From Acidobacteriota bacterium (GTDB lineage: Bacteria; Acidobacteriota; Terriglobia; 20CM-2-55-15): a DNA stretch of 7,427 nucleotides. Shown here piece by piece: positions 6,084 through 7,427 of this stretch. Both the position numbers and the translations under genes were made by a program. The stretch is from NCBI GenBank assembly GCA_003223895.1, contig QHXD01000557.1, forward strand, positions 1,161-8,587. The letters are read 5' to 3'. The notes beneath the pieces were generated by a model. That model was not told the origin of the DNA. It did not search any database and saw nothing but the letters and a program-made list of their open reading frames with translations. Numbering within the stretch: the stretch's first letter is position 1; every line of letters begins with the position of its first letter.

Positions 6084-7427
6084 CTACAGGATCCCGTCGT
6101 TGTGGACGACCTTACCGCCGACGACCGTCAACAACGAGCGCATGCGCTTGAGGTCTTCATCGGCCACGGTGAAGCAGTCCTTATCGAGCACGACCAGGTC
6201 GGCGTGGTTGCCAATTTCGATCGAGCCGATATCGTCCTCCTGGATGAACCACTTGTTAGCCGCAGTGGCGAGCCAGAGCGTCTCCTGCCGCGTGAGCGTC
6301 TGATCCCCGAGGATCGGCTGCCCGGCGAGGTTCCGGCCCGTGATGATCGTGTAAAAGTTCAGCCACGGGTTGATCACCGTGATGTCGCCGCCATCGGAGT
6401 GGTAACCCTTCTTGATCGGGTGGTTCATCAACATCCGGTAGGGCGGCCCGACATTGGTGCCGTTGCGCAGAGGTCCCCAGCCGAGGAGCACGCCGATGCC
6501 GAGGGCGTGCGCCCTGTTCGCCAGATCCAATGGGAATTCCGGAATGTGCGAGATGATCCAGTGCAGATTCGTGATCGGGATCTCCGCGTTCACCGTCTCG
6601 CGATCCTTGATGAGGTTCGTGACTCCCGCCAGGTTCAGCGCGTGGTCTTCGCCGCGCCACCCGGCCCTCGCGATGGCCCGCAGGCCTTCCACACCGCCGC
6701 CCGTGAATTCGCCTATGCCGCCGGTCCTTATCCAGTCGTCTCCGAAGAACGGGAACGAGTTCCTCAGCCGCTGCGAGAGCGTCGGCAGCGGCGGATTAGC
6801 GGTGGGTGAATCCTGGTGCAAAAAGTCGATCCGCAGGCGGGCCGGCAACTTTCCCTCGCGGTGGAGCGCGAGGAATGGGTTGTGCATCGTGTAGGTATTC
6901 TCGCTCGCGACGCCGCCGGAGGGCTCGTCCGAGTGGAACGCGCCGCAGTCGCGATGCGTGGTGATACCCAGCTTCGCGTAGTACTGAAGGGCGCCGAGCG
7001 CGGTCCGTTTTCTCGTCTCGGCAGTGAGAAGCTCCTTGCGGAGAGTCTGGAGCGCGAGTTGCAGCGCAGGCCCGGTGATTGCGCCGTCAGCCGCGACCAT
7101 GACGCCTCTGGCTTCCAGCCACGCTTTGCCCTGGCTGTTCGTCCTGGTGCCGCCCTGCGCTGCCTGCATGTAGACCGGCCGGTCCACGGCGTCGAGTTCA
7201 GTCAGGTTCGGCAGGCGCTGCTCCGCAAACTGCATCGCGGAGACTGGGCCGACCGTCGTGATGAATTCGCCCTGCGGGACCTCGGCCGCGCGAGCTTTCA
7301 ACGCGGCGATCGCGTCCGGAATTGTGAAGACATGCTCGAGCGGAGTGTGCCATCCGGGCCGGTTGCCGACAAGAACGATGTGGTTGTGGGCATCGATGAT
7401 TCCCGGGATAACCGTCTTCCCCATCAG
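6084..7427 (-). CDS. YtcJ-type metal-dependent amidohydrolase (N-terminus outside window)
   Basis: This amidohydrolase_3 family protein is read on the - strand, ending in TAG at 6084-6086. The frame is open at the window edge. The ATG at 7422-7424 falls just before the conserved block TVIPGIIDAHNH, so it is probably internal, and several dozen N-terminal residues should lie beyond 7427. Numbering from that ATG, the metal-binding HxH is H13/H15, H293 lies in WIISHIPEF, and D344 in GYHSDGGD is the usual catalytic aspartate near the C-terminal side of the barrel. The ending SIEIGNHADLVVLDKD and LLTVVGGKVVHN is the usual return to the small beta domain. The family hydrolyses amide or related C-N bonds with bound metal; the substrate cannot be told from sequence. 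The gene is convergent to the transglutaminase operon and separated by a dyad, so co-regulation is unlikely. No frame breaks are seen, unlike its neighbours. Confidence 0.92.
   Translation of the reverse strand: MMGKTVIPGIIDAHNHIVLVGNRPGWHTPLEHVFTIPDAIAALKARAAEVPQGEFITTVGPVSAMQFAEQRLPNLTELDAVDRPVYMQAAQGGTRTNSQGKAWLEARGVMVAADGAITGPALQLALQTLRKELLTAETRKRTALGALQYYAKLGITTHRDCGAFHSDEPSGGVASENTYTMHNPFLALHREGKLPARLRIDFLHQDSPTANPPLPTLSQRLRNSFPFFGDDWIRTGGIGEFTGGGVEGLRAIARAGWRGEDHALNLAGVTNLIKDRETVNAEIPITNLHWIISHIPEFPLDLANRAHALGIGVLLGWGPLRNGTNVGPPYRMLMNHPIKKGYHSDGGDITVINPWLNFYTIITGRNLAGQPILGDQTLTRQETLWLATAANKWFIQEDDIGSIEIGNHADLVVLDKDCFTVADEDLKRMRSLLTVVGGKVVHNDGIL

Noticed and set aside
5915..6151. Small + strand frame starting in the 75-base inverted repeat
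   Set aside because: Its sequence is a translation of the CCAATGA-type repeats and their reverse complement, not a real gene.
6048..6809. Open frame of 253 codons on the + strand
   Set aside because: It starts inside the inverted repeat and runs antisense to the conserved amidohydrolase; its composition is that of a shadow.

Overview
The window is GC-rich bacterial DNA, chromosomal in character. It contains most of a predicted amidoligase/transglutaminase-like operon on the + strand, followed by a convergent YtcJ-type amidohydrolase on the - strand. The protein families and the intergenic REP-like and minisatellite-like dyads would fit a soil Acidobacteriota-like genome, but this placement is an inference from style and is not proven by any marker gene.

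Layout: (1) 2-2313 (+) is the DUF2126 (COG4196) part of a large transglutaminase-like protein. Its 5' end lies outside the window, and it is broken into three consecutive reading frames (2-658, 561-1313, 1285-2313). (2) 2314-2551 is non-coding and holds a perfect 33-nt inverted pair of REP-like elements plus two smaller dyads. (3) 2552-5036 (+) is a circularly permuted ATP-grasp domain fused to an alpha-E domain, with the alpha-E part broken into two frames at about 4724. (4) 5036-5890 (+) is an intact transglutaminase-fold protein with a Cys-His-Asp triad, whose start codon overlaps the preceding stop. (5) 5904-6080 is a 75-nt-arm inverted repeat filling the gap between convergent genes. (6) 6084-7427 (-) is a metal-dependent amidohydrolase whose N-terminus lies beyond the window.

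How the genes relate: ATP-grasp, alpha-E, transglutaminase-like and DUF2126 genes are a known conserved neighbourhood. Comparative genomics has predicted it to make and/or cleave peptide or amide linkages. The substrate has not been established to my knowledge, and nothing here identifies it. The amidohydrolase is convergent and separated by a dyad, so it is probably an unrelated transcription unit.

The most unusual point is that three independent breaks interrupt otherwise well-conserved coding sequence. Each looks like a short deletion, each falls in a strongly conserved motif, and all three shift the frame in the same direction. Two are each estimated at about 32 nt when compared with remembered family sequence. 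Either the operon has been inactivated very recently, or the assembly has a systematic error. This decides whether the locus is functional.
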